NCBI RefSeq assembly: GCF_022376445.1
Contig: NW_025955279.1
Location: forward strand, 1 to 46,078
DNA: 46,078 nucleotides
Reading direction: 5' to 3'
Source of the DNA: Fomitopsis serialis
Lineage: Eukaryota; Basidiomycota; Agaricomycetes; Polyporales; Fomitopsidaceae
Position numbers and translations under genes: made by a program. The notes below the pieces were generated by a model. That model was not told the origin of the DNA. It did not search any database and worked only from the letters and a program-made list of their open reading frames with translations. Shown here piece after piece: positions 31,329 through 46,078 of the stretch. Numbering within the stretch: the first letter of the stretch is position 1; each line of letters starts with the position of its first letter.

Positions 31329-32558
31329 CTACTTTGGCTCAGAATCATGGATGCCCGGCCCAACGACATCCGCCCCAGGGAGTAGCCAACGAAATGTGAC
31401 GCTCAGCCTGACGTCTCGGGAAAATACAACAGGTGGACCCTCGCTGTCCTCAGACTCAACCAGGTCTTCCATACACTTCTCGATCCCATGCGTCCACCCA
31501 TACCGCGCCTCCTCCGTCATGACGATCACGCTCCCGGGCGGGAGGTACACGCCACACCTCTCGCTCTCTCCTGGGACGATCTCTTCCGCACGCTGCGACG
31601 CAGGCTCGTCGCCGCGCCCTTTGAGAACCTTCGCAAAGCGCATGACGCATCCAGAGCCGAAGCTCACGCCAATGATCCCGTCTCCATAGCGGTCGAGGAG
31701 GTCTACGTGCGGCGTGATGCCGTCGCCGGGCCAGTAGAGGTTGAGGATCGCTTGTCGGGCGTAGGGCGTCGGCGGAGGAGGGAAGAGGAGAGCGTATTGC
31801 TCTGGAGGGAGGAGTGGGCGGAGGAGTGTGGACAAGGAGGAGAGAAGGGAGTTAAGTACAGGGGGCAGACCGCTACCACTGCCCAGCTGGGCGGACTCCC
31901 CTGCACGCTCGAAGAGCATGACCTGGTCAACATCAGGCGAGCGGAAGTACATCTGCATGCACGTCGCCATAACGTCCTCTGCAAGATCGTCCGGTATTCG
32001 TAGAGCAGGATCGAACAAGAGCCCAGGGATAGACGGCGCACTGCGACTGGCGAGTATGTTAGAGTCGCCTGTCGAATGCGCAGAGTTGAGAGTGGTGACC
32101 GACGATACGCGAGTTATGCTTGAGGGCACCAAAGGTATTTCACCAGTACAGTCATCGAGAGACGGGGCCTCTGACGAAGGCCCAAAGAGAGAGTCGACGT
32201 CCGAGTCCGATGAGGACTCCTGCGAGTACTCGGAGGGTGTCTCCTCCTCCGCCGTGGCCGCGTCAGCGAGCTTTTGAAGTATGGCAGTATCCGTGACAAT
32301 GCTCAGCTGAATTGGGGCAGTCATGGAGGGCGGGGGTGCTGCTGTGTTGGCAGGCTTGCGTCTGACCGCTCGTCCTTGGCTTTCATCCTCGGCGGGAGGA
32401 TGTTTGCGCTTGCCAGTGCTAGTCTGAAACCCATCCGGGATCATATAACAGATGAGAGGATCTCGTCGAAGTCCCGGCGCTGACAAGAACAGGAGCGGAA
32501 TGGGATCCTCGGCGAAGATGGCAGTGCAACACCTGGGATGATGCACCGCGACAGTCAC
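31329..32558 (-). CDS. AlkB-like 2OG-Fe(II) dioxygenase
   Basis: Single-exon gene of 409 aa. The first 180 residues are disordered, with a basic KRK patch and an acidic Ser stretch (SSSDSDVDSLFG). The catalytic domain fills the second half: iron ligands HVD (H284, D286) in ITPHVDLLDRYGDGIIG, the distal His in YGWTHGI (H357), and the 2-oxoglutarate-binding arginines in RDVRLSVTFRW (R384, R390). NLYWPGDGITPHVD is the typical AlkB-family substrate lid and first ligand. AlkB homologs demethylate alkylated DNA, RNA or protein; which substrate applies here cannot be read from sequence. It is divergent from SAP18, with 119 bp between the two ATGs. The first in-frame Met is used; M39 is an alternative. 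Confidence 0.85.
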   Translation of the reverse strand: MTVAVHHPRCCTAIFAEDPIPLLFLSAPGLRRDPLICYMIPDGFQTSTGKRKHPPAEDESQGRAVRRKPANTAAPPPSMTAPIQLSIVTDTAILQKLADAATAEEETPSEYSQESSSDSDVDSLFGPSSEAPSLDDCTGEIPLVPSSITRVSSVTTLNSAHSTGDSNILASRSAPSIPGLLFDPALRIPDDLAEDVMATCMQMYFRSPDVDQVMLFERAGESAQLGSGSGLPPVLNSLLSSLSTLLRPLLPPEQYALLFPPPPTPYARQAILNLYWPGDGITPHVDLLDRYGDGIIGVSFGSGCVMRFAKVLKGRGDEPASQRAEEIVPGESERCGVYLPPGSVIVMTEEARYGWTHGIEKCMEDLVESEDSEGPPVVFSRDVRLSVTFRWLLPGADVVGPGIHDSEPK

Positions 32559-32592
32559 AGTGGTCCAAAGCCATGGACCCCGGAAAGGCGAA

Positions 32593-32600
32593 TTACGTCA
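32593..32600. promoter_or_regulatory. CRE/ATF-like site in a bidirectional promoter
   Basis: TTACGTCA (TGACGTAA on the other strand) lies in the 119-bp gap between the AlkB-like ATG (minus, 32558) and the SAP18 ATG (plus, 32678). It matches the bZIP ATF/CREB consensus. Function is inferred from position only. Confidence 0.45.
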
Positions 32601-32677
32601 GCAATCCTTCGGCCACGCGCGCTTAGACCCAACACAGTTCATACTCGACTCCCAACGTCCTCCTCGTCGCCCTCGCA

Positions 32678-33655
32678 ATGGAAGATACAACGCCTTCCGG
32701 TCGTCCCATCATTGACAGGGGAAAGGTGCGGTCCACTGAACTGACATGATCCGTGTGGCTGACAGTGCGTCATCACAGACGGCCCCGTTCCTCATCCGCA
32801 CCTTCATCAAAATCGGCAGCTTCCACCGTGTTGCACAGTTCGAAGATGGCCCTATTCCAACAGCGGACGAGCACCAAATCTTTACATGGTTTGTCTTTTG
32901 CCTCTCTCTGACACGTTCTTGGGCTTACCATGTCTAATTCGTGTAGGAAGGATGCAACACTGCGCGAAGTGCTGACCACCCTCCGCGCAACTGCACCCGC
33001 CCTGCCCGAGATGCGGCATCCTCTCGCGCGCTACTCCTTCCGTACGCTCTACGCCGACAGTGCGACGCGCGGGCGACTGAATCAAAAAGACCTCGGCATC
33101 GTCTACTCGCGCGACATCCTTGGCGAGCCCGGCTCGCTGGCTGCACCCGCACCGCGCCTCCTCACTGATGAGGACGTCCCACCAGGCGACGACGAGCGTT
33201 CGCTCGATGAGCTTCGCTTCGTGCCCGGTGATTATCTTTGCGTCGCTGTCCTCCTCCCGAAGAACGCCACAATCCCGGGACCTGGCGGCGAGCTCGCCAT
33301 CAAAGGCAGCGCTACGCCTGTGAGTGCTCCTGCAGCAAATGGCTGGAAGAGTGGTGCGAGAACGGACGGCGGTTGGGGAGGGGGTGCATCCGTTGCCGCT
33401 GGTCCACCAGGTGGGCTGGGAAGGGGCGGTGGACATTGGCGCGGCGGCTCAGACGCGCCCCCAGCTGGGCCGCGTGGTGGGCGTGGTGGACGCGGTGGGT
33501 TTGGTGGAAGGGACAGGGATGACGACAGGCGCGTGCCCCCTCCACGCCGAGACTCACCACCTCCGCCGAGGAGGGATACCCGGGGTGACCGTCGAGACAG
33601 ACGGGGTGGCTCACGGTCGAGGAGTCCGCCGAGGCGGCGGTTGCGATATGACTGA
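32678..33655 (+). CDS. SAP18: SAP18 (Sin3-associated p18) with RGG/RS tail
   Basis: Exons 32678-32725, 32779-32888 and 32947-33655; 288 aa. The ubiquitin-like SAP18 fold covers about residues 12-150: DRGKTAPFLIRTF, FHRVAQFEDGPIP, HQIFTWKDATLREV and RFVPGDYLCVAVL. In animals SAP18 links to the Sin3 histone-deacetylase complex and, in ASAP/PSAP, to the exon-junction complex. The protein is about twice the normal length because of a C-terminal tail of Gly-rich GGRGG repeats followed by Arg/Ser/Pro (RRDSPPPPRRD, SRSRSPPRRR), an RS-like domain typical of splicing factors. The first intron is placed so that DRGK joins TAPF, as in animal homologs. It shares a short promoter with the AlkB-like gene. 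Confidence 0.9.
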
Positions 33656-33939
33656 GGTGTGCTGTATTTATTCTGTTTTCTCGCAATTACATGTCGGGCT
33701 GCTCTGCTTCGTGCTGTCGTCAATCCACGTCGGTTATTATATGATCGTATGCTCGGTTCGACACAACTGATGTGCGTGAATTGTTCCGGGGGCAGCAAAA
33801 TTCTCGATAGCAGCGAGAACGCGATTAAAGCACATTTCTAACGCACGATAGGTGATAGCTACATTGATTCACTGTGAATCTTCTCTCCCCCTCATGACGG
33901 ATATCGGAACATCGGGTGCGGTCTGACTCTGAGTGCGCT

Positions 33940-34436
33940 CTAGCAGCCACCACGAAGGGCAAGCACGAGGTGCAGGACAGTGCCTGCCGTGATGTTAAAG
34001 TCCTTCGCCGTCTTGTCATCAGGCCTATAGAGATGAGTCAGCATAGTACATTCGTGCGTGTCTGGAGAGCTTGTAATACGCACATCTGTCTTCCACCATA
34101 GATCAGCCGTTGCTGCGGAGGGGGTACACCAGACTGCTCCTCGACCTTCTCCTTAATGCGCGTGATCTAAGCATCGGGTGTACGAGACATCAGCGGTGGC
34201 GGGAGGAGAGGGTGACGGCGACCCGCACCTTGTCATCAGGGTCGATATCGAGCTCGATCTGAGAACAAGTCGAGTCAGAGACCATCGTTATATTAAGGCG
34301 CGACAGGCTCCTGCCCGTCGCGAACTGGCGATCAGCATACCTCCTTCCCAGTAAGAGTCTGCACGCGTGGGGCAGGGTGAGCGGGGCTACGGCAACGCAG
34401 ACAATGTGAGAGGCGTACCTTCACTTTGATCAACAT
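33940..34436 (-). CDS. RUB1: NEDD8/Rub1 ubiquitin-like modifier
   Basis: Five small exons, 34436-34419, 34358-34341, 34258-34229, 34166-34084 and 34024-33940, give 77 aa. The sequence follows NEDD8 closely: [61 protein letters not shown]. The Ala before the LRGG end (LALRGG) marks NEDD8, where ubiquitin has Arg. The C-terminal Gly-Gly is followed by a single Cys, so one residue must be trimmed before activation by the Uba3/Ula1 E1 for cullin modification. Exons of 18 and 18 nt explain why no long frame shows here. All phases close. Confidence 0.93.
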
Positions 34437-34774
34437 AATGGTTCAACGGCGCGCCCTCACAGTGAGGAAGAGGGAGGAAGGTGGAGGAGAGAGAAGGATG
34501 GCTCGTGTGGCTCAAGGGCGACTGCTTCAGCGACAGAATGGCACCCCGAAATGGCAGGTGCTGCTTATTTACGCGGAGGCCAGGACACGCTTCCCGTGAC
34601 CGTGCCCAAACGCGGGACGCGCTGCCGCCTGCGGCCTGCCATCAACCTACTTACCCGGACAATATCACGGATGACTCCCGCGCTCCTCTCTCACCTCGTT
34701 CATCGCCAGCGACCTTGCGGTGCTTGTACTGAGCTTATGCATCTCTGTGGCAGCACTGCACTCTCGCCTTGAAT

Positions 34775-35572
34775 ATGTCTGCCGCCAGGACCGCGCATTG
34801 GAAGAGCGTCGTCGACAATGCCAAGACCAATCTATCGCCGGAGCAGCTGGACAAGCTCGCGTACATTGCTGCATGGCACACTCGCGAGGGCGACTTTGCG
34901 GACTCAGTGCAGAGAAACTTGCGAATCACTGAATACGGCACGTTCGTAAGACCTGAAGATGGGAAGACCCATGCACGGGTAGTGTATGAAACGACGGTCA
35001 CTAAGGGTACGTGATTGAGAAACGCTGCAGACTGCGTTATGTGAACAAGGGTCTTATATGTACTCTGTTCTTAGATATGTGCAATGCGCACGACATGATG
35101 CATGGCGGATGCTCTGCTTACCTGGTCGACTGGTCAGTCTCTGGCGGCGGACGCTAGGCAGCTGCCACCACTGCCCACTTGTTGTGAGCTTCATGGTCAC
35201 TAAGATGTACCTTGTCTAGCTGTACGTCGATCGCACTTGTTGTGATGGGGCTTGCAACTGGCAGTCCTGTGGACTTGGTATCGCAGTCTTTGACTACGAC
35301 GTATCATGCCGGAGCGAAACTGTAAGTTTGTCGCCTAGGTCGGTTCGGTCTTTGGTGCTCAATCCCAACAGTGGCGACAAGTTACAGATTATCAACATCA
35401 CCACTGCTTCTGGCAAACGTGCCGTAACTGCACGGGCAGAGGTGAGTCCTGACGGCAACTAGTCTTCACAAGACTTGAATATTCGTAGATCTGGGACCAA
35501 ACGACGAAGCGTCTAGCTGTCACTGGGAATCACGTCAAGATGGTGCCGAGCAAGTCTGACTTCAAGCTCTGA
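34775..35572 (+). CDS. Hotdog-fold thioesterase A (PaaI/ACOT13-like)
   Basis: Exons 34775-35006, 35075-35132, 35220-35321, 35372-35441 and 35489-35572; 181 aa. Hotdog landmarks are MMHGGCSAYLVDCC, where the H-G-G turn precedes the central helix, then LVVMGLATGSP and the strand IINITTASGKRAVTARAEIWD. Proteins of this type (ACOT13/PaaI group) hydrolyse fatty-acyl or aryl-CoA thioesters, usually as tetramers. The N-terminal 75 residues are less conserved. There is no targeting signal that I can see. Internal exons of 58, 102 and 70 nt are identical in length to those of the paralog at 38854-39745. Substrate unknown. Convergent with the kinase. Confidence 0.85.
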
Positions 35573-36077
35573 ATGACATGCATTTTCGGAGGAGTCCCCA
35601 TCCGGGAATTGTTCCCGTACTGCGCCCCGACCTGTATGCCGATTTTCTGACAATCTGGTTGACATCTTGCAAATATGTAATAGCAAATCCAAGCAGATCG
35701 CCGCGTATACGCAAGGATGACCCAACGCAATACGTATCTTGCAACGGGTGTGGTCGGCGTACGCAGACGCACTAGTGTTGAGCTGCGTGAACGTCGACTA
35801 CATATCGGCTTGTCATCTGTTTCATGAGGCCTGTGCTGGCTCGACGTATCATTGCTACTTGGCCATAGCATTTTCGGACACAAGACACGAAGGCATGAAA
35901 TTTCTGAACGTTGTCCATGCATGATCGGCGAATTACCTTCACGTTCCTTTTTTCGGGCAAGCAGTCTGACAGAAATTGAACCCTTTCGGTAAATGCTAAC
36001 GCTACACGTACAACAGAAATCTAGTGCTACATCCAGATCTACTTCGTCCTCGATGGTGCCCCAAGCGATGCCCAGCA
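35573..36077. other. Convergent intergenic region, no gene
   Basis: Lies between the stop of thioesterase A (plus) and the stop of the kinase (minus); probably the two 3' UTRs. No supported ORF. Confidence 0.55.
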
Positions 36078-37574
36078 TCACGCATCATTGCCCCAGAATG
36101 CGAATCTTGTGCACCGCACCGACCACCCGATCCCCCCAGGACTTCGCCACTTTCCGTTTCCGCAGTGTGTGCACCGCAGCTCGCCGTCAGTGATGTCTGA
36201 CTCGGTGTCCACAGGTCCGAACAGCTCGGGCGCGGCCACCTTGGATAGTGGAAGGTGCAGCTCTGGAATGGACACCGTATCCGCGATGACCGCGTATTGC
36301 TCAGGGGTGACCGGCCCCTCGCTATCCTCCGACTCCGACTCGGTGGACTGGGAGTATGCGGACGGTGCGGAGAATAATGAATCAGGGGTGACGTCGTCCG
36401 AACTGATCGGGATGCACGGAGGGCGTGAAGAAGGCGTGAATATTGCCCGGACCGACGCATCTGTGTCGGCCTCGGGCAGCGGCGGGGTGGGGAGGGGCCT
36501 GATCTCGACGAGCTCGAGGTCGCTCTCGCTCGATTCCGGACGGTCTTGGAGGACAACGTCCGTGATGTCGACGGAGTCGACCTTGGTGAGCTGGTGCTCG
36601 AGCTCGAAAACGAGCTCCTCTTCCTCGTTCAGGAAGAAGGTGTCGGCGTCGAGGATGGCGGTGCGCAGCTCGGGGAGGGTGATGCGATCACAGGGGTCCT
36701 GGGTGAAGATGCGGAGGAGGATGCGACGTGCGGCGGGGGACATGGGGAGCATGCGGCGAATGTAGCCGTCGGGATCTCGGGAGTATGCGATGAAGGCGGG
36801 GTCCTCGAGTGCGCACGCGATGGTCCACGGGTTGCGCCCAGTGATCATGTTGGTGAGGATGACGCCGAGTGACCAGATGTCGGAGACGGCGTTGAGGAAT
36901 GGTATCCCTCGAGAGGCACGGCCGATGCATTCTGCAATTATAAGACAGTGTGAGTCGCTTCGTACGACAATTCAGATTCATAGAGGTGCTCACCTGGGCT
37001 AATGTAGAAAGAGCTTCCGCATCCGAATGCGGAGCTGACGCGGGTGGTTGTCGCGAGCCCGAAATCAGAGACGAAGACCTCGTCGAGGTCTGCAGAGCAA
37101 AGGACGTTCTCGGGCTTCAAGTCCCGGTGAAAGATGCCCATACGGTGGCAGTGGTGGACAGCGTCCAGAATTTGGAGGAAAATGTGTTTGACACGATCGT
37201 CTCGCTTTTTGAAGACGCCGTGATCGATGATGGCGCTGAACAAGTCCCGCCAGGGCAGTAGTCGAGCAGAAGGAAAAGAAGTCCGTCTCCTCGATGACTT
37301 GATGAAGCTTCAAGACGTTCGGGTGACTGCAGACCGCCTTGTGATAGGCGATCTCGCGTTGCTGAAGGCAGAAGTACTCGGAGTCCTCGGGATGCCTGAG
37401 CAGGCATTTCACCGCGAAGTAGGCAGGTGCAGCAAGGGATGAGTTGAGGTCAAGTGCGCGGTATACGACGCCGTAGGCGCCATGTCCCAGAGGCTCGAGA
37501 AGTTGCAGCCGTAGGTGTCCAGCGGCTATGACTTTGCCGGAGAAAGAAGGGAGGATGGCGCTGAAGTGCACCAT
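36078..37574 (-). CDS. Ser/Thr protein kinase, Ran1/Ksp1/Vhs1-like
   Basis: Exons 37574-36994 and 36931-36078; 478 aa if two missing bases are allowed. Kinase motifs in order are Gly loop GHGAYGVVY, AVKCL (ATP Lys), DYCPGG hinge, HRDLKPENVL, DFGLA, CGSSFYISPEC (PEC in place of APE) and SDIWSLGVILTNMITGRNPW. The hinge cysteine and GCGSSFY/PEC pattern fit the fungal Ran1/Ksp1/Vhs1 group, tied to nutrient and meiosis control. The C-terminal 180 residues are acidic and Ser-rich and end with a CTHCGNG motif. The reading frame breaks twice in the hinge: one base appears missing in a T run (plus 37273-37278) and one in a G run (plus 37246-37248). As assembled it would stop soon after the hinge. Confidence 0.8.
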
Positions 37575-37680
37575 GGCTGGGGAGGGGTATTGTCGAAGGG
37601 GAGGGAATCGTGAGCGGAGGGCGTCGCACGCAAGAAAGTGCTTCTGTGTGTCGCTATCATCGCTGCGAAATGGCTGGGGT

Positions 37681-37686
37681 TTTATA
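37681..37686 (-). promoter_or_regulatory. TATA box of the kinase gene
   Basis: TATAAA on the minus strand, 107 bp upstream of the ATG at 37574. Confidence 0.5.
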
Positions 37687-38853
37687 TTGGAAGTGTCCGA
37701 ACGGTATCGGATTGCGACGGCGTCGGGCAAGTCGCTGGCAAGAGAGGATGTCGGGTATGGGACTTGGTATAGCCCCACCATAACAGGACCCGTATCCGCT
37801 CTTCCGCCCCCCAATTAGGAAATATGGGGAACCCAGCCAGGCCTACCCATGCAGATCCTACGGTGCACGGCGTTCAAACCGGACCCGTTCCTGCACTCCG
37901 CACTGCAGTTGACCTGTGGTGCTGAAGGGATAAGCTGGACGGATGGAACGGCGAGGCCGCTGCACACGGATAACTGCGCGGACGACTTACGAACATCCGT
38001 CTGTCGGTCATGCACATGAAATGCTTCCGAGTCGATGCAAGCCCCCTTGCTGGCCCCGTTCAAGAAGCCGGCACAGCAGATCATGACCGTATTCTGCCAG
38101 TGCATAGAGCTGAGCAGCGCAGTGCTAGAGGACACGAGCCTGGAAGGGCGTGCCTACCCAGGTCGAGAACGTGACAGAGGCTGTCGCGGCTCGAGCAAAG
38201 AGCGCGGCGGAAGCAAACACGACAGCTGCCTTTTTCGGCCTGGCCCGCTCTTGGGGACCTCGCCACTGTGCCTTCAGCCACCAGATCTTCCGACTTCCGC
38301 GGACACGGACCCGGAGTCGGTGGCGTGTTCGAGTTCAAGTATCCACTGCCAGGCCGCCTGTTGTGCTCGACACAATCGGCTCGGTTCGCTAGAGCTTCGG
38401 AAAGGCGGACTTAGCTTCATGATCTCATGCGTTGCCAAGCGTGTCGTAGATGCCTGGCCCCTGGGAGATGCCGTGCACCTTCTAAGTCATAATGCTGTAG
38501 GACGCGTCCGAGTCGACTCAAACTTGTTGTCGAGCGTAGTGTTTGTTGCACCTGTCATGTCCGGCCATTCAACGGGTCGGTGGCCTAGCGTCTTCGGAAA
38601 CAATTACGCTGCGACCTCGCTGGCTGTTATGCTTACATACGTTTGTTCAAGAGTCGAAGAGAACCATGAGTAAATGAGCGCCCAGACAGTTGGGAGCCTA
38701 CGTTCACACCACCGGGAGCTGCCTCGCACGTGGAATGGAAGTCTGCTACGCCTGGCGATACCTAAAGGGTACGGCTCACTTGGCGAGAGGTATTTAACGT
38801 TACCGCTCGTGCTTGTCAGTGTGCTACGCGTCTCCCCCAACTCACCTCGCAGC
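37687..38853. other. Divergent intergenic region, no supported gene
   Basis: Holds the upstream regions of the kinase (minus) and thioesterase B (plus). A 212-codon plus frame at 38035-38673 has no motif, an unusual Cys/Arg/Ser mix and strong overlapping frames, so it was not called. Confidence 0.45.
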
Positions 38854-39745
38854 ATGGATTTTATCTCAAAAGTGCGCCGGCTTCCTCCTGCTCCCCCTCC
38901 GAATGACAACCCCGCGTCAATCAAAGGGAACCTTGCGTTGGAGAAGAAGCAGCTGTCTGTTAATATTTTGGCGTGGCATATCGCGAACTTTCCAGACAGT
39001 CGTGTTTTTGGCCATGCCGAACTCAAGGATCTGAGGCTGGTTGAGACCCATGTGTGGAAAAACAACATGGGCGAGAACGTAGAGTTGCTCGAGGAGACCA
39101 TATCACCTGTCGATGCCCGTCAGCACTCCTTACAAGGACAGACAGTCTGTGAAGTCACCGTGACTGAAGGTGTGTTGCAACATTTTGATTGGAGAGATGC
39201 CGCACCATAGCAGAATTGATCACAACGATAGAGATGCTAAATGTACATGGTACACTTGCTGGTGGTTGCTCGGCGCATCTTATCGACATGTACGTATTCG
39301 CGGAATGTTTTGATACCTGACGGCTCATCCGTGTCGCACAGTGGGACGTTCTCATCCCTTCTTACTCTCTCCATGGTGACTGGTACCGACTACACCGGTG
39401 TGTCGACGTCGTTAAACATTACCTATCACGCACCTGCAAAGCCGTGAGTCTCCTCCGTCCATAACGGACATATGAGGTGACGCGGTCTTAACGACAGGGG
39501 CGCCGAGCTTCGAATGGTAAGCACGAGCATATCAACCAGTGGCCGCGTCGTGGCCGCTCGCGCAGAAGTAGGTTTATATAGTTCTCTTCTCAGACGCACA
39601 TGCATTGACATCTGGCCCATTGCAGGTATATGACAAGAGAACGTCTAAGTTACTCGTCTCCGCCGTGCACACGATCGCTCCCTTTCAAACTGCTCAAACT
39701 CAAAATAAGCCATCAAGAAGAGACAACTCGAAGGCGAGGCTCTGA
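38854..39745 (+). CDS. Hotdog-fold thioesterase B, paralog of A
   Basis: Exons 38854-39169, 39232-39289, 39342-39443, 39498-39567 and 39626-39745; 221 aa. Motifs correspond to thioesterase A: VHGTLAGGCSAHLIDI, LLTLSMVTGTDYTGVS, then ELRMVSTSISTSGRVVAARA and VYDKRTSKLLVSAVHT. The HGTLAGGCSAHL turn fits PaaI/ACOT13-type acyl-CoA thioesterases. The N-terminus is about 30 residues longer than in A and the C-terminus has a basic tail. The three internal exons have exactly the same lengths as in A. The GTAAGC inside exon 4 (39519) looks like a donor but must be read through to match the paralog. Convergent with HAM1, 134 bp apart. Substrate unknown. Confidence 0.84.
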
Positions 39746-39879
39746 AATAACTTTCGACGCAGTACGGATTGCCGCGGTCGCATTTCTATCTCACCAGTAC
39801 ATGATTCCGTCCTCGATTGCATTCTGTATACAACCCTGATCTAGTAAGTCTAGTTCTGCCAATACAGCGTCGGTCGCGA

Positions 39880-40625
39880 TCAAGCATCCAGAGTGCGAAG
39901 GTACTCCTGTAGTTTCACTAGGGCTCGATATCGGTGGGAGATTTTGTTCTTCACCACAGCGCTCATCTCAGCATACCTACCCATCAATCAGTTTTACGTT
40001 CTCATTGAATGTGGACACGGTACATACGTCTGATCAAAACTCGATGGCTCAAAGACTGGGTCCCAACCGAACTTCTTTTCGCCCCTTGCAGGAACGATGC
40101 GGCCGTCTGTCCGACCTTCGAACAGGATGGGCTCCGTTCCTGGTCCAGCGCTGTATGCGAAGGTGCAGACAGCCCATGCGTTGGTGGTTGGGAATCCGAC
40201 GAGCAGCTTGTTCAGGCCTCCTCGGAGTGAGTTTGTAGATCTATGCAAGGCCGATGCGGAGACGCACCGTCATGTCCGATCTCCTTCATGAAGTACTTGA
40301 TGTATGGCCCTGGCAGTCCATTAAGTGCCTCGAAGCACAGCGCAGTGTCTTCGGTGATGCACGGTCCGCCAAGCAGTTCAGCTGCGCGTTTGCATTTGGC
40401 GATAGCAACTTCCTGAGTACTGCCTTGTACTTCGGGGACTGTGGAGAATGCGATCCGTCGATCAGTTGATCAGGAGGAATGAGCCTGTCAGTGTGTCTAC
40501 TTGCTGTCGAGTTCCTGGGAATCGATCTCTACGCCTGACTGAGCAAGGATGGCGCGAACTTCCTTAAGCTTGTTCGCGTTGCCTGTTACGAAGACCTCAG
40601 ACTGCCTGTATGTCAATTGTTGCAT
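39880..40625 (-). CDS. HAM1: Inosine triphosphate pyrophosphatase (HAM1/ITPA)
   Basis: Exons 40625-40505, 40438-40268, 40217-40028 and 39976-39880; 192 aa, the normal size. The enzyme hydrolyses ITP, dITP and XTP to the monophosphate, keeping deaminated purines out of nucleic acids. Family motifs: [12 protein letters not shown] (nucleotide loop), [29 protein letters not shown] (catalytic acidic), [25 protein letters not shown] and the closing [11 protein letters not shown]. The first intron starts with GC (GACA|GCAAGT): only that donor gives the conserved LDIPE junction in frame. The start ATG at 40625 leads directly into the first strand; the upstream ATG near 40656 cannot be spliced in frame. 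Divergent from SMC5. Confidence 0.92.
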
Positions 40626-40991
40626 CTGACTTACTGAGGCGTTTAGAGGCCATTACCCAGCTGGTCGTGGTGTCGAGGTTCTCTCCGGCCTTAGAAGCAG
40701 CCCTCCGGTCTTCTTTATGTGCAAACAGCGATAGACTTTTGCGTCACGGTGACTCGAAGGCTTCTTGGCTTCTGCCCTAGTGCCACTTCGGACGCGATGA
40801 GTCCTTGGGCGTCAATGAGCAGGGTCTCTCTAATGGGCTTCCGTGAAGAATAAGTAACGTTCAAACTCAGATAAGCAAACCTTACAAAGCGAAACGACCT
40901 GCCCTGAACCAGCGTAACCGGTCGTCGAGACGCGTGCCACAGTACTGTACATTGTCTCTACGTCTCGCTCGTCGCGTCCATCACCGTACTA

Positions 40992-45666
<4,675 letters not shown>

Positions 45667-46078
45667 TCGTCATCCTCGTACATGCCTGTTGTCTATTGCC
45701 TAACTTATGATCATGCTCGTTCCGCGGTTGATTAGAGATCTTGATACATAATGACGATGCTACATCTTGGTGCTGATGACAGTTACCCATAATGCTACCG
45801 TATGATACTTGTCTTTTCATTTACGTTTATATAGACTGCAATTATTACTGTGATGAACGACCCCGTGTCCCGACGCTAAACCTATTGCCAGGTTACTGGA
45901 GTGACGGTGTGGCATAATTTCAAGGCGCCCAGTATAATCACTTCCGTAAACGGAACCCCTTGCTATGATCACAGATCGACTATGCGATCGGTCAGCGAAC
46001 CGGACGTTGCCGGACACACTCTTTCAGATTCTTCGATCGAGCAAAATGAGCGTACAGGCCATCGAGAGGGCTTTGCTC
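45667..46078. other. 3' flank of SMC5, no gene
   Basis: A/T-richer than the coding areas, with no supported ORF or repeat; probably the SMC5 3' UTR and spacer up to the window edge. Confidence 0.55.

Noticed and set aside
38035..38673. 212-codon plus frame upstream of thioesterase B
   Set aside because: No motif, composition unlike neighbouring genes, and comparable frames overlap on the other strand.

Overview
This window looks like nuclear DNA of an agaricomycete basidiomycete, probably a Polyporales-type wood-decay fungus. The genes are packed on both strands and split by many 46-90 nt introns. They include families typical of these fungi: a DUF6534 membrane protein, a microsomal P450, a secreted A1 aspartic protease and a Tad/LINE-type retrotransposon. 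The order-level assignment is inference from gene content; no rRNA or marker gene was seen. Exon maps were made by eye from splice consensus, reading-frame phase and family motifs.

Layout. 1-6800: one weak small ORF, then on the minus strand an Air1/Air2-like five-zinc-knuckle protein (TRAMP RNA surveillance). 6800-13100 (plus): a DUF6534 membrane protein, a CAF16-like ABC ATPase and an Opy2-like membrane anchor of the HOG stress pathway. 14300-15920: a C2H2 zinc-finger protein. 17900-18600 (minus): a small secreted protein. 21200-23016: an aspartic protease with an odd charged N-terminus. 23800-28180: a cytochrome P450 whose first exon is split by a 5'-truncated LINE, flanked by a 13-bp target-site duplication. 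28500-30340: a chymotrypsin-fold serine protease with two apparent frameshifts, followed by an inverted scrap of the C2H2 gene and a C-rich low-complexity tract.

31300-45670 is a dense housekeeping block: AlkB-like dioxygenase (-), SAP18 (+), NEDD8/Rub1 (-), hotdog thioesterase A (+), Ran1/Ksp1-type kinase (-), hotdog thioesterase B (+), ITPase HAM1 (-) and SMC5 (+). Themes are RNA and chromatin regulation (Air-like, SAP18, CAF16-like), nucleic-acid and nucleotide maintenance (AlkB-like, HAM1, SMC5), signalling (Opy2, kinase, NEDD8) and secreted or oxidative functions. The genes do not form an obvious biosynthetic cluster.

The most notable observations are the recent-looking LINE insertion in the P450, recurrent GC-AG introns, two thioesterase paralogs with identical internal exon lengths around a kinase, an inverted partial copy of the zinc-finger gene 15 kb away, and single-base frame breaks in several otherwise well-kept genes. 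Those breaks could be assembly errors. I found no convincing wholly new system.
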